This document shows positions 11,801 through 24,054 of a DNA stretch of 64,000 nt, in pieces. Each line of letters opens with the position of its first letter. Within the stretch, counting starts at the first letter, position 1. The stretch comes from Ascaphus truei (lineage: Eukaryota > Chordata > Amphibia > Anura > Ascaphidae), in contig WSYH01002471.1 of NCBI GenBank assembly GCA_036426205.1, positions 22,128 through 86,127 on the forward strand, given 5' to 3'. Both the position numbers and the translations under genes were made by a program. The notes beneath the pieces are model-generated. The model was not told the origin of the DNA. It saw only the letters and a list, made by a program, of their open reading frames with translations, and did not search any database.

Positions 11801-12299
11801 TCGATGGGTTGGCTGCCATTTGTTTTGCGTTGAGAGTACATCACGAATATCTACCTGACAAATAAGGCTTATTGTGTATTAAATTCCTTAGCCTTTGGGG
11901 TCAGAAGAAGGTTTTCTTTATTGACCTTAGCCTGTCGCTTTGGCCTTGGCTGGTAAACGGCTGCCGCCTTTTGCTTTTTCTGTGTGATTGGCACGGCAGA
12001 GGCGAGTGGCTTCCTACGTCTGTAGAATCGGGGTTGATCCATGGAAGCAATGGCACAATGCAGTATCTGGACAAGGGCAAGTTCAGATAAAGATCATCGA
12101 GTGGTGGGCTATGTAAAGTGTGTAAACTTTATGCATGGCGACGAGGTAACAGTGTTTGAAAGTGGGCGTACTCAATGTGAGTCATTAACGTATAAATACA
12201 CATCCATTTTTGGTGGATTCACTGCACATTGAATACACATCGACTAAACATCGATATACATTCTTGTGTTTGTATTTCTTTCTACTCGCGGAAATGCCT
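11801..12299. other. no recognised gene
   Basis: Plain sequence with short open frames only. 12,190-12,290 (a 'catttttggtgg ... acatcgac' stretch) leads into the terminal block of repeat copy B. Confidence 0.35.
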
Positions 12300-13879
12300 G
12301 TGTAGACGGACTCTCTCAGAGGTAACAATTGGAGACTTTTGTAAGGTGAAATTATAAACATGCTTTATTGTGCCTTTCTTAACATCAGGAAACCATCCAA
12401 ATACGGGGGAAACCAAGCTTCTATTCACTTGGGAGTATTCTAGTGAATACTATGCAATTCACAACTCCCTTAGATAAGCATGTCTCCCAGCCCCAACACA
12501 TAGCATGAAATGAACAGATATAAAAGTCTTGTGAATAAAAGTCTTATCTGTTAGCTGGCTGCTGTAGGGGAAGCTTCTCTGCTCTCCTGGAACCGCACCC
12601 GTGTGTGCACAGAAAATGTCAGCATCCAGGTTTGAAGTCTTATTTGTCAGCTCCAGAGATCTGTGTTCTCTTGGTCAGGCCCTCCTGGGAGACTCAGAAC
12701 CTTTGCTTGTCTCCAAATTTCAGCTCACATGAGCTAAGGAGTCTCACTTCCTGTCTCAAACAGGTTTTTCTAAACCACTAAATCAGGCAGGTGGTGATAG
12801 TTAATTGCCTACCTGCAGTTAACCACCACACTGCTGGATAGAGGCACATTGTGAACACAGGATAAAATCCCCTGTTACCATACCACCCTGTTTTGGGAAG
12901 CTCGGGCTTACCACACGCAAAGCCCATCCTTCCACTCTCATTCGAGATCTTTGTGACTGATAGAGGATGGAGGAAGAGACCCTCTGTCCCGCTGGGATTG
13001 GAGCCCTTTCTCCAGATTATTTTTTTGTCTCCCCCTCCCGAAGGTGCTTGAGATAAGCACTCCTGCTGTTCGCTCAAGAGGACTTTTTCCAAGTAAAGAC
13101 TTTTACTGAGTGCGCGGTCAGAGATTTCTGTTGAATCGGCACTCCTCTTTTTGTGACAAACTGTATGGCAACAGTTGTAGAGCATTAGGACTAGCCCTTA
13201 GAGTTTTCCGCTTTTGAAGCGGTCTTTCTGCACCTCGTCCACACAACGGAGTCGCCAGTTCAGCTTCTTTGGGACTGAGTTGCACCTCCACTGCCCTTTC
13301 CAGAGAACTCCATCTTTTCAGCTTCCTTCAGCTAAGGATTCTCTGGCTTTGATTCTGCACTCCTAGCTCTGTTTGCTGCCTGTTGGCAGCTGTAGTTTTG
13401 GCTAGTGCTTTTTAGGTGGCTCAAACTTCGTATCTTGTTTTGAAGGTGCGTGAGGTCCCAACTCTCACTGTAACCCTTGTCCCACGGGCATTAGTCTTGT
13501 GGGATACTGGTGCTTGGCAGAGCCAATACTTTTTTCGTTTGGGGAATCTGTAAGTACTGGTCTGCAGAGTTTCACACCCTGTTTGAGTGCGTCTTGCAAG
13601 TCTCTTCTCAGGAAATTTATCTGCGTACTGCTTTCTCTGAGCTTGCTTCCACATTTGTATTGCATTGTGAAGCACTATAACTTCTTTGCTTGGGCCACAG
13701 TTACTTTTTTAGTTTTCGGGACCTTCTTATGCTCCCTTTGTGGTCAGGTCACCTGGGTTCTAAGCATGGCCTCTAATGCTTTGGTGATGCTCAGTGTAGC
13801 CTTCAGTTTCTCATGCTGCTTTGTGGGGACATACTGGGTAATCAGACGTTCCTGCAGCACTTGAATTCTTTACAGCCGC

Positions 13880-15308
13880 AGCTTCTTCATGCAGCGTTTG
13901 CTGCTTCTCCTCATCATACTGGAGGTGTTGACGCAGACCTTGCAGTTGGTTCTGCAGTCGGTGCTCTGCTTTAACTTTCCTTGACTTCGTCTGTCAACTG
14001 AAAATTTTCTTTCTTCTTAGTTTAAGTTTTCTCTTTTTATCTTGAATTTTTCTCCTTTTTCAGTTTCTGGTATTATTCAGAACCTCTTTGCAGTCCTCCT
14101 TCCATTTACGCACATCTGCTTTGAGAATGACATCTCCTGGCGTAAGACTTCCTTCTCTAGGTTGAGGGTCTGAAGCTCCTTCTGAAGACTTTGAGATCCT
14201 GTATCAAGATTGACAATAGTTCTTTGCAATGTCCAGCTCCTCAGTGAGACTGTGTAGTTCCTTCTGGAAACTTCCAGGTCTGTTGCAGCAGCTGTTGGTC
14301 TCATAATGTGAGGCATCCAGTGCTCTGCGGATTGTCTAGAACCTCTTTCTGAGATACTTCCACCTCTATCCGGACACTGTTGACCTCCTGTTGTGAGGAA
14401 TTCAGCTCTATGCGAAGATGTAACCTCTTGCTGGGAAGACTGTCATCTGCTTCAGTGCCTCCTCATCTGCCGCTTTAGCGTACCACCATTTATCAGATTG
14501 GCTCTGCTTTTCATCCGTGGCGGAAATAGTAGCATTTGCAGTATCTAGCTCAGTCTTGAGATCGTCCAATCTGTCTGAAAGAAAATTGTGAGCACATCTT
14601 TTGTAGCCCACGTTTATTTTTTCTGTAGCTCTGTGAACCATCTTCCTTTGTTTCAACTGTTCACGTAGCATATACACAGTCATGCCTGGCATTTTTCATG
14701 GCATCTTCGGCTGGTCAAGGGATCATCACTCACTGGTTCCTGCTCCACTTCGCTGGATGGTTGTTGAGGGTTCCTCACTGTTGGCACCGACAGACACTTT
14801 TGGGGTACACGACTTCTGCTTTGAGCCCTCTGGATATTCGGTTTAACCGCGGGACGAATTCTCCTTTTCTCTAGGCTGCAGGTACCGTCCCCCTTTTCCT
14901 CCACAGGATCTGCAGACGTGTCTGTTCCTTCCATGGTAAGTGAAGAACCGCTTTTTTTTTCCGCTTTTTTTTTTTGGATGACTCAGTCCAATCGGAATAC
15001 TGGGGTCTCCTTCTTTATTTGATACTTTAGCAGCTTTATTATACGCCGCTTTTCTTGCAGTTGCTTTAGCTGACAGAAATATTGGGTTATCTGCTGCTCC
15101 TGCTCTTTCTCTTGGTCGACCATATTCGTCATCATAGAGGGCGTTCTTTTCTGTTCTAACCGAGTTCAGGCACCCCACCATTCTTGGGGTGTTTTGGTGA
15201 TGTGACTCGGTTCGGTTCCCCGTAGATATCTTCCTCTTTATTGGACAGGAAGGGCCACTCTTCCGTGGGGTAGGTTTAATTACAGGAACACTGCATCTTG
15301 TCCTCCAT
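13880..15308 (-). pseudogene. gag-like or captured coiled-coil ORF of repeat copy B
   Basis: The best start is the ATG at 15,308 (M-E-D-K-M-Q), shortly after the primer-binding-like site. Later open pieces on the minus strand: 15,181-14,843 with a Lys/Ala-rich middle and a KKKSGKKK run; 14,934-14,680, Pro/Glu/Ser-rich; 14,692-14,408, a heptad-rich coil (LDDLKTELDTANATI); 14,316-14,077, another coil (LQKELQTLNLEKEVL); and a last coiled piece near 13,900-14,000 (LQNQLQGLRQHLQYDEEKQ). Changes of frame separate them. The layout, a basic region followed by a long coiled coil, would fit a structural protein, but no known gag motif or zinc knuckle is visible. Confidence 0.4.
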
Positions 15309-15371
15309 TTTTAGGCTATCAGGTTTAATTTCTTCTTGACCTCAGGGGCGCTATGCGCTGTTGCCACTTAT

Positions 15372-15386
15372 TTGTTAGAACCCCCA
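15372..15386 (-). promoter_or_regulatory. primer-binding-site-like sequence
   Basis: Minus strand TGGGGGTTCTAACAA, two bases after a CA dinucleotide that could end an LTR. TGGGGG begins the primer site complementary to tRNA-Pro, but the remaining bases do not fit that tRNA well. Confidence 0.3.
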
Positions 15387-15400
15387 ATTGTGGTAGTCCT

Positions 15401-16144
15401 ACAGGTGGGCATATTTTGCTGGTAGAGGTCGTAGCTCTCACAGGCATCTCTGTAGACTTTTCTCCTTTCCTGGATAAGTTCCACAATATAGCAGGCTGTG
15501 CACGCATTTTCTCTCATCAGGTATACAAAATGTGCAGTTTGCTAGGTAAAAAGTCTATTTGCTTTACAACACATTTACTTGCAAGGTTTCATCTCTCATT
15601 AGGTATGCTGAATGTGCATTTGCTAGGTAAAAACTTTCCGTTTGCTTTAACAACCATTTACTTGCTAGTGGATTCCCTCCACTTCAGCAACAGAATTGTT
15701 TTTTCTGCTTGAGTTCAGTAATTATCAGTCTCATCTTTGGGTATTATGGCATTCACACTTCACACTTTGGGTGTCTTTTGTGCTCCCAAGATATATAGGC
15801 AGACTTTTTTTTACTTGCAGAAAAAAAACATCTTTGCAGTGGAATTTTTCTTTCACTCCCCGCAGGTGACTCAACACTCAGCAATTGGCTTTGGAATACC
15901 TTTTACACAGTTCAGCATCCCTTTTTCCCCTGTAGGGCAATTTTTACACTCAGCATTTGTTTGCTAAAATTCCCCTGCACAGTCCTTACTCAATTTTCAC
16001 ACTTTCTGCATATACTCCATTCAAAGCTGGTAGTCCTATGCGGTGTGGCAACCTTTATTTTGCAAAATCAGTACCGCTCGTGGTCACCATCTGTATTCAC
16101 TGCTTCACAAGCAAAACTTTTGAAAACAGCAACCACCTATCCCT
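15401..16144. other. pyrimidine-rich stretch, no recognised gene
   Basis: The plus strand is T-rich with many small direct repeats, for example 'gtgcagtttgctaggtaaaaa' type words near 15,532 and 15,615 and 'acactcagcaatt/ttacactcagcattt'. It may contain the 5' LTR of repeat copy B, but it does not match the 3' block. Confidence 0.35.
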
Positions 16145-17327
16145 TTTTAAGAAAGCGTGTTGTATGTGCTCTAAAATATAAACTGTGGTAGCAAATGATA
16201 TGCTGGAAAAAACAACCGTTTATTATATTGAATGTACAATAGGATGTAACCTGTAAAAAAGATCCCACAATGCAAGGCAGTAAGGACAAAGTCATTACAC
16301 CTGCCGGTGTCCAGTAGATTATAACATCCTAATTTTGTAACATATGAATCAACTTCAACTGAACAGACTCACTTGGGATTCTTTGTCCATGATGAGTGGT
16401 GAGTCCGTTGAATCAAGATCCCAGGTTGAGTGTGCTCCGTTGTAGATGACATCAAAGTAGGTGGAGAAGAAAAAAACGGAGCACTGTTTCCATCAGCAAA
16501 AAAGACCACCAGGAAAGCGTTCCCATAATATTAAGCTATTTATGGATCCCGAATTAATACAACACACACCACCAGCGTTTCGGACCTGTGATAGTCCTTT
16601 CTCAAGGTGAATGCACACATCACATAACAAATACAATTATACTTATCGTGGCATAGCGGGACCACCCAATCACTTCCGGTTTGTCACGTGTCGCGGCCGT
16701 AGCCCCCGACCTGTGATGTAAGCACGCCGGATATGCAACGCGATAGCATAACTGATCCCACTAAGCGTCACTCGCCCTGTAGGACACAAGGTGTAGTACG
16801 CGCAAGCACAGGGAACGCGCATGACTACCACAACATCTCTGGGTACTAGTGTGGAGACAGCGCGTGACGTAACCACGTTGGTCAGTGCGTGCAAATACAC
16901 AATGCATCACGTTGCTATGCGACCGGACCCCCCTCTGTCAGGAAAATCAAAACAATAAAACTTTATTAACATACATATAGCACACTAATGTTACCAGTAA
17001 TGAACTAGGAATACAAAAGGATTAAAAACAATTAGAGCAAAATTAAGGATTAAAAACAATTAGATAAGCAAAACACCTCACTTGTAAGGTATCCTTAAAT
17101 CGTAGCACGACTTGTGCAATACTTGTGATGGTTTACGAACATCCTTGTTATATAGATATCACAAAAAATATATAATATACATAGCATGTTCGTAAAAACC
17201 TTTTGGAGAGAATAGAAGAGACAGTCTCAATAACTCTATTTATGTTAAAGCTCCTTACAACCAAAAAGCAATATAATTTGCATTCTATTATATATATAAA
17301 TTGCAAATTGTTTTATAAAGTTGTCAA
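16145..17327 (-). repeat. inverted 5' pseudo-LTR of PLE family 1
   Basis: Reverse complement of about 17,600-18,835, including the hammerhead-like motif, 'ggtggtcttttttgctgatgg' type words and the run 'tttgctaccacagttt'. It joins the direct copy at 17,327/17,328 (ttgtcaa|gtacgg) without spacer. Confidence 0.85.
16576..16606 (-). ncRNA. hammerhead-like PLE motif
   Basis: Minus strand: CTTGAGAAA, stem GGAC ... GTCC, then GAAACG. Inverted copy of the motif at 18,371 and 23,188. Confidence 0.55.
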
Positions 17328-18971
17328 GTACGGATACTCGAACACATCCGCCTTATTATTAAAAAAAGATATTAATCATCCTGTATCCCTTCATTTTAAT
17401 AACTGCAACATGGGTGACGTAAATAATATGCTTTCAGGTATTGAACATACCTCGTCCAGTCAGAGAGGCAATAGATTAAATATCCTAATAGAAGAGAACT
17501 TTTTTGGATTTTTACTTTACAAACCCATATTTCCAATGGTCTCAATCTGACTGGGATATAGGGCCCCTCCTTTTTGATACTTGAATGTCTTTTAACATGT
17601 TATAGGCAACACACAATTGTCTCAATAATATTCAATACTTGACAACTTTATAAACATTTTGCAATTTATATATATAATAGAATGCAATTATATTGCTTTA
17701 TTGTGTAAGAGCTTTAACATAAATAGAGTTATTGAGACTGTCTAATTTTCTATTCTCCTCCAAAGGTTTTTACGAACAATGCTATGTATATTATATATTT
17801 TTTGTGATATCTATATAACAAGGATGTTCGTAAACCATCACAAGTATTGCACAAGTCGCGCTACGATTTAAGGATACCTTACAAGTGACGTGTTTTGCTA
17901 TCTAATTGTTTTTAACCTTAATTTTGCTCTAATTGTTTTAATCCTTTTGTATTCCTAGTTCATTACTGGTAACATTAGTGTGCTATATGTATGTTTAATA
18001 AAGTTTTTATTGTTTGATTTTCCTGACAGAGGGGGTCCGGTCGCATAGCAACGGTGATGCATTGTGTATCTTGCACGCACTGACCGACGTGGTTACGTCA
18101 TGCGCTGTCTCCACACTAGTACCCAGAGATGTTGTGGTAGTCATGTGCGTTCCCTTGTGCTTGCGCGTACTACACCCCTCGGGTCCTACAGGCGCAGTGA
18201 CGCTTACGTCGGGATCAGTTATGCTATCGCGTTGCACTATCCGGCGTGCTTACGTCACAGGTCAGGGGCTACGGCCCGCGACACGTGACAAACCCGGAAG
18301 TGATTGCGGTTGGTCCCCGCTATGCCACGATAAGTATAAATTGTATTTGTTATGTGATGTGTGCATTCACCTTGAGAAAGGACTATCACAGGTCCAAAAC
18401 GCGTTGGTGTGTGTTGTATTAATTCGGGATCCATTAAAATAGCTTTAATATTATGGGAACGCTTTCCTGGTGGTCTTTTTTGCTGATGGAAACAGTGCTC
18501 CGTTTTTTTCTCTCTCTCCACCTACTTTGATGTTCATCTACTAACGGAAGCACACTCAACCCTGGGACTCTGGATTCAACGGACTCACCACTGAGTCTGT
18601 TCCAGTTTGACCGTTGATTCATACTGTTACAAAATTAGGATGTTATAATCTACTGGACAGGTATAATCTACACCGGCAGGTGTAAATGACTTTGTCCTTA
18701 CTGCCTTGCTTTGTGGGATCATTTTTTACCAGGTTACATCCTATTGTACATTCAATATATAAACGGTTGTTTTTTCCCAGCATTATCATTTGCTACCACA
18801 GTTTGTCTTTTAGAGCACCATACAACACGCTTTTCTATATTGTGTTATTGTTGTGGGGTAGCTCAGATCAACTGCTGATTGATAAACTAACGACACCACC
18901 CAGGTTGCGGTTAATCCCATTAGCTTTTTGTAGTTTTGTTGCCTGTGCAACATTTTATTTACAACTACACA
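17328..18971 (+). repeat. 5' direct pseudo-LTR of PLE family 1
   Basis: Starts with 250 bases of the endonuclease C-terminus (17,328-17,580, matching 22,128-22,390 with several small deletions) and continues through the 3' untranslated part, the hammerhead-like motif and the 5' leader up to ORF1. The endonuclease piece here is broken by indels and is only a by-product of the tandem arrangement. Confidence 0.85.
18371..18401 (+). ncRNA. hammerhead-like PLE motif
   Basis: CTTGAGAAA, stem GGAC ... GTCC (18,380-18,383 with 18,392-18,395), then AAAACG. The G of the conserved GAAACG is mutated to A in this copy but kept at 23,213. Confidence 0.55.
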
Positions 18972-19947
18972 ATGGACCAGACAAATACTGAGAGTGAATA
19001 CGAGACGGATATAGATATCCCTGTGCAATTTGCCTTTACTTGCTCGGATAACTCCCATCGAGTCAAGAAAGCACAACAGGTTTTTGATAATACACTGGAG
19101 TTAGATTGTGACGATGCGTCAGATCTCAAAATCCACTTCTCAAAATTAGAAAAGATTTTATCTACAAAAATCAGACTATGGTGGGATATTATTTCCTTGC
19201 AAAATTATGTTACCACAAAAAGAATCCCAAGGGGCTTACGAATAAAGAAATCACCCACATTTGGGTTCATTAACAAAGAGTTTGAGACAAAGTGGACAGA
19301 GGCATTAAATACATGTTCTTTTACTCTTATCGATTTGATTATCAAAGCTAAAATGAAAGAGAAAACCTCCCTAGATGAAGAAATTACATCTCTTCAAAAA
19401 AAACTTACATCAATACAGAGACATTGAGGGTTTTGATGACCTCGATTTGGTTTTGTCTAACAACACAAAAAGTATGGAAAAGGAAGTCATGTCTAAAAAA
19501 CAGTTAAAATTTGAAAGGGATAAACAAGATTATGCCCAAAATCAGGTCTATGTTTGGCAGAAGATTCCCAGATTTAGGAATTTCAACTCCTCAACTCCCC
19601 ATAAATCCAACAAATCCAAAGGTCACCAACAGAAATCCATACTTAAAAAGAACATTTCATTTTCACACTCAGCGAGCGCTGAATCAGAGGGCTCTGATAC
19701 TGATGTGTTTCAAAGAATGATGGTTTCAAATGACAAGGAAAATGTTGATCACTCTGGAGACAGGCAGAGTGAACGTAGAGATAAAGAAAGGGGCAGGGGG
19801 GAATCCTCCAATCAACAATATCAAAGGGAGGCGGAATATGAATCCAGAACCTTCTTCGGGTCAAAAAACAGGGTCGCCACAGACGCACAAGGAGGGGTCA
19901 AAAAAGGAAACATAAAAAATCCCCAGAAGCGAAAAAATAACTTTTAA
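18972..19947 (+). pseudogene. PLE family 1 ORF1 (frameshifted)
   Basis: The likely start is the ATG at 18,972 (M-D-Q-T-N-T-E-S), just after a pyrimidine-rich leader; the frame is also open 36 bases upstream. The first part ends at 19,427. A one-frame slip near 19,400 continues it to 19,947. Visible parts: acidic N-terminus; W-W-D at 19,167; the R-I-P-R-G-L-R motif at 19,221-19,241; W-T-E-A-L-N-T-C-S-F-T-L; a coiled part; the K-F-E-R-D-K-Q-D-Y motif at 19,507-19,533; then a basic, Ser/Gln-rich tail. The same two motifs in the same order occur in the family 2 ORF1 at 43,000-43,971. The role is unknown; by analogy with other retrotransposons it may bind the RNA. Confidence 0.75.
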
Positions 19948-22391
19948 TTGAACATACAGGAATCATTAACCTTTCTGATGTTATCCTTGATCAAAATGAG
20001 TTATGTGTTAGATAAAGGTTTAAAATTTGCTCCCTGTAATGACTTCAAATTGTTTGACACTGTAATCGATCTTCACAAATACATCCGTAAGCTTATTCTC
20101 AAAAGGTTTTACAATCAAAATAAGTTTAGTGAGTCAAATGTAAATGCTGACAGTGAGGATGCCTATTTGCCTATCATATGTGATAATGTTTTAGAGACCA
20201 AGGCTTTGAGTTTTCATGAGCTTTGTTGTTTACAAGATATGAAAGATCTTATTATTGAAAACACTGATGATATTGATGTCCCCTCTTCCTTTTTAGGTAG
20301 ACGGTCCTCAGGGCTCAGAAATAGATCTATTTTTTACCCCTTGCACATGAAAGGTCACTGTCTCACTACATTCGAACTACTCATTGAACGCGACTTAACT
20401 CTTCTAGCAAAGGGCTATACTTTCTCCATTATGCCCCTTCATCATAGGTTTGATAATCTTACACAGGGAGAAAGATTAGCACTGAATGCTTTAAAGGCTA
20501 ACAAATCCTTGGTAATCAAAGGCGCAGACAAGGGGGGAGCAATTGTTGTGCTCAACAAAATTGATTATAAAAATGAGGCACTTGGCCAATTAAATGATCG
20601 CTCCTCCTATATACCATTAAAAGGTGATCCAATTGCAATTTTCATCAAAGAATTCAGAAGCCTGTTGGATGATGGTTCTGTATTGGGTGCCTTGGATTCA
20701 AAGGAGTTAGAATTTTTATTTCGCCCCTATCCTATTATTCCTATCTTTCACCATCTCCCAAAGATCCACAAGACATTGGTCTCCCCACCTGGGAGGCCGA
20801 TTGTCTCCAGCATTGGATCTTTGGGATATGGTGTTTCAAGATATGTTGATCACTTTTTGCAGTCTATTGTGCAATTATTGCCATCATACATCAAAGACAG
20901 TGGTGACCTTATGGCTCAATTGGCTTCCATTGGATGGGAAACAAATTTTATTTGGCTCACACTTGACATCACGTCATTATACACAGTCATAATGCATGAG
21001 CATGGGTTGGCAGCTGTCAGGTTTTTCTTACAACAATCGGATCTTTCACCAGCACAAAGCACATTTATTTTAAATGCTATCCGGTTTTTGTTAACCCACA
21101 ATTATTTTATGTTTGATGGGGATTTTTATCTCCAGACACGTGGTACCACTATGGGCACTAGTTTTGCCCCCCCCTACGCCAACCTTTTTCTAGGTTGGTG
21201 GGAGTCGGTCCACGTGTTTGGAGATAAAAATCCTTATAGACACTTTATCACCTTTTATAGGCGTTATATTGACGACCTAATCTTTATTTGGAATGGGGAT
21301 GAGCACTCGCTTATTTTATTCACTAATTATCTTAATAATAATGATTTCAATTTAAATTTCACTATTAATTATAATCTCTATCACATTCACTTTTTGGATT
21401 TATCACTTTCTATTGATATGCACAAAAATATTATTACCACAGTTTACCGTAAATTAAATGCACGTACAGTAACACGTTTTTGCGGGCTGACAGCTGCCAC
21501 CCGAAATCTCTGATAAAGGGTATACCAAAAAGCCAACTCATCAGACTGAGAAGAATTTGTACAAATGAAGATGATTTTCTCAAACAATCTAAAGATTTAA
21601 TGGAACGTTTTGAAGCCAGAGGTGACCAAAAAAGGGACTTAAATAAAGCATTTTTAGATGTTTCCAATATGGATAGATCTTCTTTGATGTATACAAATCG
21701 TGATCAACCCAAAATGCACTCCAACTCTCCCTTTTTTGTTGTTCAACATAACAATCAAGCTAATCAAATTAGGGACATAGTTAAAAAACATTGGGGGGTG
21801 TTGGCTGCAGATCCAGTGCTACGAACTATTTACGAGGAAGGTCCAAAACTAGTTTTTAGGAGAGCTAAAACAGTCGCAAACTATGTTTCTCCAAGTATGT
21901 TTTCCTCAGTCACTGCTACACAAAATACATTGACTAAAGGAAGTTTTAAGTGTTCAAAATGCAAAGCTTGTAAGTACATGGAATGCAAGTCTGAGTTTTC
22001 TTCTAAGAACACAGGCAAAAGATATCACACAAATTCATTTATTAATTGTGATACCACTTATGTGGTGTATTTGTTAAAGTGCGGGTGCCGAAAACAATAT
22101 ATAGGGCGTACGATTAGATGTTTAAAGGTACGGATACTCGAACACATCCGCCTTATTATTAAAAAAGATATTAATCATCCTGTATCCCTTCTTTTTAATA
22201 ACTGCAACATGGGTGACGTAAAAAATATGACATTTCAGGGTATTGAACATATACCACATCCAGTCAGAGGAGGCAATAGATTAAATATCCTTAATAGAAG
22301 AGAACTTTTTTGGATTTTTACTTTACAAACCCGTATTCCCAATGGTCTCAATTCTGACTGGGATATAGGGCCCCTCCTTTTTGATACTTGA
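19948..22391 (+). pseudogene. PLE family 1 reverse transcriptase with GIY-YIG endonuclease
   Basis: The RT frame 19,948-21,513 starts at a non-ATG codon after a stop. A slip near 20,003 hides the true N-terminus, which in the alternative frame reads I-I-N-L-S-D-V-I-L-D-Q-N-E-L. RT landmarks (residues of the 521-aa frame): ADKGG 193-197, PPGRPI 280-285, LDITSLY 339-345, TTMGTSFAPPYANLF about 400-414, YIDDL 440-444 with the catalytic aspartates. A second slip at about 21,480 leads into the 303-aa frame 21,480-22,391. It carries a C-x2-C-x2-C cluster (158-164), VVYLLKC (195-201) and QYIGRT (206-211), the GIY-YIG nuclease core, and a candidate catalytic Glu in NRREL (275). The product would copy the element RNA and nick the target. 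The frameshifts make it inactive. Confidence 0.9.
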
Positions 22392-23606
22392 ATGTCTCTT
22401 TAACATGTATAGGCAAATGCACAGATTGTCTCAATAATATTCAATACTTGACAACTTTATAAAACAATTTTGCAATTTATATATATAATAGAATGCAAAT
22501 TATATTGCTTTATTTGTGTAAGGAGCTTTAACATAAATAGAGTTATTGAGACTGTCTCATTTTCTATTCTCTCCAAAAGGTTTTTACGAACAATGCTATG
22601 TATATTATATATTTTTTGTGATATCTATATAACAAGGATGTTCGTAAACCATCACAAGTATTGCACAAGTCGCGCTACGATTTAAGGATACCTTACAAGT
22701 GAGGTGTTTTGCTTATCTAATTGTTTTTAATCCTTAATTTTGCTCTAATTGTTTTTAATCCTTTTGTATTCCTAGTTCATTACTGGTAACATTAGTGTGC
22801 TATATGTATGTTTAATAAAGTTTTATTGTTTTGATTTTCCTGACAGAGGGGGGTCCGGTCGCATAGCAACGTGATGCATTGTGTATCTTGCACGCACTGA
22901 CCAACGTGGTTACGTCACGCGCTGTCTCCACACTAGTACCCAGAGATGTTGTGGTAGTCATGCGCGTTCCCTTGTGCTTGCGCGTACTACACCCCTTGTG
23001 TCCTACAGGCGCAGTGACGCTTACGTCGGGATCAGTTATGCTATCGCGTTGCACTATCCGGCGTGCTTACATCACAGGTCGGGGGCTACGGCCCGCGACA
23101 CGTGACAAACCCGGAAGTGATTGCGGTTGGTCCCCGCTATGCCACGATAAGTATAAATTGTATTTGTTATGTGATGTGTGCATTCACCTTGAGAAAGGAC
23201 TATCACAGGTCCGAAACGCGTTGGTGTGTGTTGTATTAATTCGGGATCCATTAAAATAGCTTTAATATTATGGGAACGCTTTCCTGGTGGTCTTTTTTGC
23301 TGATGGAAACAGTGCTCCGTTTTTTTCTCTCTCCACCTACTTTGATGTTCATCTACTAACGGAAGCACACTCAACCCTGGGACTCTTGATTCAACGGACT
23401 CACCACTCATCATGGACAAAGAATCCCAAGTGAGTCTGTTCCAGTTTGACCGTTGATTCATACTGTTACAAAATTAGGATGTTATAATCTACTGGACACC
23501 GGCAGGTGTAAATGACTTTGTCCTTACTGCCTTGCATTGTGGGATCATTTTTTACCAGGTTACATCCTATTGTACATTCAATATATAAACGGTTGTTTTT
23601 TCCCAG
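22128..23606 (+). repeat. 3' direct pseudo-LTR of PLE family 1
   Basis: Matches 17,328-18,790 throughout, including the endonuclease tail, the AT-rich 3' part, a CpG-rich block (22,850-23,110) and the hammerhead-like motif. It ends at 'gttgttttttcccagc', the same point to which the inverted copy runs at 16,203. Confidence 0.85.
23188..23218 (+). ncRNA. hammerhead-like PLE motif
   Basis: CTTGAGAAA (23,188-23,196), stem GGAC/GTCC (23,197-23,200 with 23,209-23,212), then GAAACG (23,213-23,218). Best preserved copy of family 1. Confidence 0.6.
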
Positions 23607-24054
23607 CTCCCCCCCCCCCCCCCATCATTTTTATTCCCCCGGGCTGGGCCCCATGCCCCAACCCCCCGCCACCACAGAAAATTTTTTTTCCTTAGCTTAC
23701 CTCTGACTCTGCCCCCGCTGTTCACTCCTGTCTGTGTCCTTGTTAGTAGCTGCTGGCAGCACGAGTACAGGATGACTGTCTCGGTGCTCGTTAGTACCTG
23801 GTGGCTCAGACCAGCATGCATCCGCCGCGCTCGCCCCCTCCACACGCGCTTGCCCCTGCCCACACGGCCTCGACCCCAACCCACATTGGTTCGCCCCCCG
23901 CCCACACGCGCTCGCCTGCACACCACACTATAGAATGGGCCACATCCGCTGCTTGGCTTGCCACGGCCGCCCGCAAATTTTCAACCGGACAGGCATCAGA
24001 ATTATCGGCCTGTCCGGTTGAAATCGCGGCGCCCCTCTAGCCAAGCCACAGTGC
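23607..24054. other. C-tract, GC-rich imperfect repeat and hairpin
   Basis: A run of about 17 C begins at 23,608. 23,820-23,930 repeats the words 'cacacgcgctcgcc' and 'cccacacggcctcg' with a period near 30 bp. 23,977-23,994 and 24,008-24,024 form a hairpin (TTCAACCGGACAGGC with GCCTGTCCGGTTGAA, perfect over 15 bp) inside a looser palindrome (cttggcttg ... ccaagcca). Probably a small inverted-repeat element. Confidence 0.6.

Larger units (their letters stand above)
12300..15400 (-). mobile_element. LTR-element-like repeat, copy B
   Basis: Minus-strand order: primer-binding-like site (15,386-15,372), short start region (ATG at 15,308), Lys-rich and coiled-coil coding remains (15,180-13,880), non-coding block (13,180-12,780), and an LTR-like end (12,790-12,300) with AATAAA near 12,370 on the minus strand. 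The 3' blocks match copy A at the window start. The combination of a tRNA-primer-like site, a leading ORF and a terminal block with a polyadenylation signal suggests an LTR retroelement, probably non-autonomous. No pol domain is seen, and no matching 5' LTR was found at 15,400-16,140. Confidence 0.5.
16145..23606 (+). mobile_element. Penelope-like element with inverted and direct pseudo-LTRs (family 1)
   Basis: About 7.5 kb. From left to right: an inverted pseudo-LTR (16,145-17,327), a direct pseudo-LTR (17,328-18,971) starting with the tail of the endonuclease ORF, ORF1 (18,972-19,947), RT plus GIY-YIG endonuclease (about 19,948-22,391), and a second direct pseudo-LTR (22,128-23,606). This is the tail-to-head partial tandem with an inverted 5' piece known for Penelope elements. 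The two direct copies differ at scattered positions and small indels, and all ORFs carry frameshifts, so the element is dead but fairly young. The right end lies at a C-tract (23,608 onward). Confidence 0.88.

Noticed and set aside
17203..17550. apparent ORF of 115 codons
   Set aside because: It joins inverted pseudo-LTR sequence to a broken copy of the endonuclease tail; a by-product of the PLE structure.
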